Below are positions 5,235 through 6,743 of a DNA stretch of 6,743 nucleotides, one piece after another (within the stretch, counting starts at the first letter, position 1; every line of letters starts with the position of its first letter). The notes under the pieces are model-generated. The model worked only from the letters and a program-made list of their open reading frames with translations. It did no database searches and was not told the origin of the DNA. A program made the position numbers and the translations under genes. The DNA comes from Dysgonamonadaceae bacterium (GTDB lineage: Bacteria > Bacteroidota > Bacteroidia > Bacteroidales > Azobacteroidaceae). The DNA lies in contig JAISKG010000132.1 of NCBI GenBank assembly GCA_031261015.1, positions 1-6,743 of the forward strand, written 5' to 3'.

Positions 5235-5573
5235 CTACAAACGAATGCTGCGAATACTCCGTATTTTACTTATGCTGGAGGCTGCATGAATAATATCCAA
5301 AATCTCAATGCATTCATCTGTAATCCGATAAATGATGAGATGAGCATCAAGAATAATGTTTCGATACATGCGGCTTTTGGTTGCGAGATGGCGGCATTCG
5401 GGATGGATGGTATAGCGATCGGATAGCGTAGATAAAGAATCTTGTATGATTTGCTTATATCGTATAGCCTGAAAATAGCCAAACATTTCAAATCCATAAT
5501 CATATACCTGTTCAATGCTTGCTCGAAATTGTTCGCTTACCTTAATTTTTTTGCAAGATATTCCTGTTCCCAT
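5235..5573 (-). CDS. RelE/ParE-family toxin
   Basis: This 112-residue protein has the typical size and pattern of a RelE/ParE-superfamily type II toxin. Helical N-terminal residues 13-40 (SEQFRASIEQVYDYGFEMFG) precede a region of successive strands (about 60-95) ending in the family-typical LIIYRITDECIEILDIIHAA (79-98). ParE members poison DNA gyrase and RelE members cleave mRNA at the ribosome; the sequence alone does not decide between them. The tail has a repeated basic ISKIRSIRSIRL (101-112). The ATG at 5573 makes it overlap the upstream antitoxin gene by 37 bases. Family similarity seems to begin around residue 10-13, so an in-frame ATT at codon 10 (overlap about 10 bases) is a possible alternative start. 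It is translated downstream of, and probably coupled to, the antitoxin. Confidence 0.8.
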   Translation of the reverse strand: MGTGISCKKIKVSEQFRASIEQVYDYGFEMFGYFQAIRYKQIIQDSLSTLSDRYTIHPECRHLATKSRMYRNIILDAHLIIYRITDECIEILDIIHAASSISKIRSIRSIRL

Positions 5574-5776
5574 TGGTCAAAATGTTGGTTAAATTCTTCT
5601 AATGTGTAAAATTTCCCTTGCTCAATCTGACGAATATGTTTCCACCATTCCTCTTGCGTAGCGTGAACAGGGCGATTAGGATTCCATGTTGATTTTATTG
5701 GCCGGTAAGCAACAGTCGGTTCTGCGATAGTCATAGGCTTGTTATTTAATATCTTATAATTCTTAGGCATATTCAT
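5537..5776 (-). CDS. Antitoxin partner of the RelE/ParE-family toxin
   Basis: This small 79-residue protein is encoded immediately upstream of, and overlapping, the toxin gene, the usual antitoxin-first order. The N-terminal half (1-30) is not recognised. The C-terminal half, PVHATQEEWWKHIRQIEQGK followed by FYTLEEFNQHFDQWEQEYLA (36-75), is acidic and amphipathic, as expected for a toxin-wrapping antitoxin segment. From memory, similar small proteins with an HATQEEWW-type motif are paired with RelE/ParE toxins in Bacteroidota. No ribbon-helix-helix or HTH fold is evident, so autorepression is not assured. The start at 5776 is supported by a promoter about 20 bases upstream; a second ATG two codons later (5770) is an alternative. 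Confidence 0.75.
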   Translation of the reverse strand: MNMPKNYKILNNKPMTIAEPTVAYRPIKSTWNPNRPVHATQEEWWKHIRQIEQGKFYTLEEFNQHFDQWEQEYLAKKLR

Positions 5777-5795
5777 CTTGTTTGTTGGATGACTA

Positions 5796-5824
5796 CAAAG
5801 GTACTATTTTTTTACTTATCCAAA
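5796..5824 (-). promoter_or_regulatory. Promoter of the toxin-antitoxin pair
   Basis: On the minus strand, TACCTTTG (5803-5796) matches TAnnTTTG and lies 20 bases upstream of the antitoxin ATG. A TTTG at 5824-5821 could serve as the -33 box with a 17-base spacer, slightly short. That box directly adjoins the T-rich 3' side of the ppdK terminator. Confidence 0.55.
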
Positions 5825-5826
5825 AA

Positions 5827-5855
5827 GAAAAGGCTGCCCAAAGACAGCCTTTTTT
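5827..5855 (-). terminator. Rho-independent terminator of ppdK
   Basis: GGCTG (5832-5836) and CAGCC (5845-5849) form a stem around an 8-base loop. It is extended by A/T pairs and followed on the minus strand by a T-rich tract, 24 bases after the ppdK stop codon. The flanking A run and T run make it potentially bidirectional. Confidence 0.85.
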
Positions 5856-5878
5856 CCTATAGTTTATTCAATCGAATC

Positions 5879-6743
5879 TTACTTCGCCTGCTCAATTGCA
5901 GCCTGTCCCGCAGCCAATCGTGCGATAGGCACGCGGAACGGCGAGCAGCTTACATAATTCAATCCGACTTTGTGGCAGAATTTCACTGATGAAGGTTCGC
6001 CGCCATGTTCGCCGCAGATTCCGCATTTCAAATCCGGACGGACTTCGCGACCTCTTTCTGTTGCCAATTGTACCAATTGACCGACGCCTTTTTGATCCAA
6101 TACGGCGAACGGGTCGTTTTTCAAAATTCCTTTATCCAAATACATCGGCAGGAATTTGGCGACGTCGTCGCGGCTGTATCCGAAAGTCATTTGAGTCAAG
6201 TCGTTGGTACCGAACGAGAAAAATTCGGCGGCCGTAGCGATGCGGTGAGCAGTCAGAGCGGCGCGCGGGATTTCGATCATCGTACCTACTTTGTAGTCGA
6301 TTTTCTCGCCGCGTTCGTCGAATACCAATTGAGCGGTGTCGTCGATGATTTTCTTTTGCGGCAAGAATTCATGCAAGATACCGGTAAGCGGAACCATGAT
6401 TTCGGGATAAACCGCTACGCCTTTGGCTTTCAAATCCAAAGCGGCTTCCAGGATAGCGCGCGTTTGCATTTCGGTAATTTCGGGATACAGGTTACCCAGA
6501 CGGCAACCGCGCAATCCCAACATCGGGTTTTGTTCCAGCAGGCTTTCTACGCGGTTGTGGATTTCCTTGTAGGGAACGCCCATGACTTCCGCCATTTCCT
6601 GTTGTCCTTTTTCATCGTGGGGAACAAATTCGTGCAAAGGAGGATCGAGCAAGCGAACCGTAACGGGCAGTCCTTCCATTGCTTCGAAAATACCGGCGAA
6701 ATCTTCGCGTTGCAAAGGCAATAATTTGGATAAAGCTTTGCGG
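5879..6743 (-). CDS. ppdK: Pyruvate phosphate dikinase, C-terminal part (5' end outside window)
   Basis: A frame open to the right edge encodes 287 residues ending in TAA at 5881-5879. It is the C-terminal PEP/pyruvate-binding TIM-barrel domain of pyruvate phosphate dikinase, a cytoplasmic enzyme interconverting pyruvate + ATP + Pi and PEP + AMP + PPi. Recognisable blocks, in order: [62 protein letters not shown] (metal-ligand Glu), [20 protein letters not shown] (Asn and metal-ligand Asp) and CGICGEHGG, whose second Cys is the expected catalytic residue. All expected active-site residues of this domain are present, so it should be functional. In Bacteroidota the enzyme serves PEP/pyruvate balance in a PPi-linked glycolysis. 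The ATG or TTG codons inside the fragment are internal, since family similarity continues to the edge ([12 protein letters not shown]). A terminator follows. Confidence 0.97.
   Translation of the reverse strand, partial: RKALSKLLPLQREDFAGIFEAMEGLPVTVRLLDPPLHEFVPHDEKGQQEMAEVMGVPYKEIHNRVESLLEQNPMLGLRGCRLGNLYPEITEMQTRAILEAALDLKAKGVAVYPEIMVPLTGILHEFLPQKKIIDDTAQLVFDERGEKIDYKVGTMIEIPRAALTAHRIATAAEFFSFGTNDLTQMTFGYSRDDVAKFLPMYLDKGILKNDPFAVLDQKGVGQLVQLATERGREVRPDLKCGICGEHGGEPSSVKFCHKVGLNYVSCSPFRVPIARLAAGQAAIEQAK

Noticed and set aside
6005..6724. 239-codon plus-strand frame opposite ppdK
   Set aside because: It mirrors a highly conserved enzyme domain; antisense frames are common there because of codon bias.

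Overview
The window looks like a chromosomal accessory region from a member of Bacteroidota, probably Bacteroidales. Three things point there: promoter-like elements matching the Bacteroidetes consensus (TTTG, about 17-20 bases, TAnnTTTG) with A-rich start regions instead of strong Shine-Dalgarno sites; a triple-tyrosine (Y_Y_Y) sensor fused to a LuxR-type helix-turn-helix; and an ORF6N-type and a RhuM-type protein side by side. Genus cannot be read from the sequence.

Layout, left to right. (1) 1-212 is the C-terminal end of an ORF6N-family type protein. (2) 213-576 has no gene; it holds a dense run of perfect short hairpins, part of it closed by a 10-bp outer stem. (3) 577-2031 is the most unusual part: a single rhuM-like gene (874-1920) enclosed by 46-bp inverted terminal repeats differing at only two positions, with a 43/44-bp direct repeat inside both ends and a third, inverted and half-swapped copy in the leader. 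It has the architecture of a discrete 1,455-bp mobile or invertible unit, but no recognisable transposase. (4) 2032-2183 is another gene-free stretch with three hairpins; one matches, in inverted orientation and with compensated base changes, a hairpin just left of the unit. (5) 2235-5138 is a 967-residue membrane-anchored sensor/regulator with its own well-formed promoter. (6) 5235-5776, on the minus strand, is a compact antitoxin-toxin pair of RelE/ParE type with overlapping genes. (7) 5879-6743, minus strand, is the C-terminal third of pyruvate phosphate dikinase, ended by a clear terminator.

The genes do not form one pathway. A core metabolic gene (ppdK) and a surface-sensing regulator are interleaved with accessory modules (the toxin-antitoxin pair, the rhuM unit and the ORF6N protein). 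The functional role of the rhuM unit is unknown; its bounded repeat structure is the main reason to look again.
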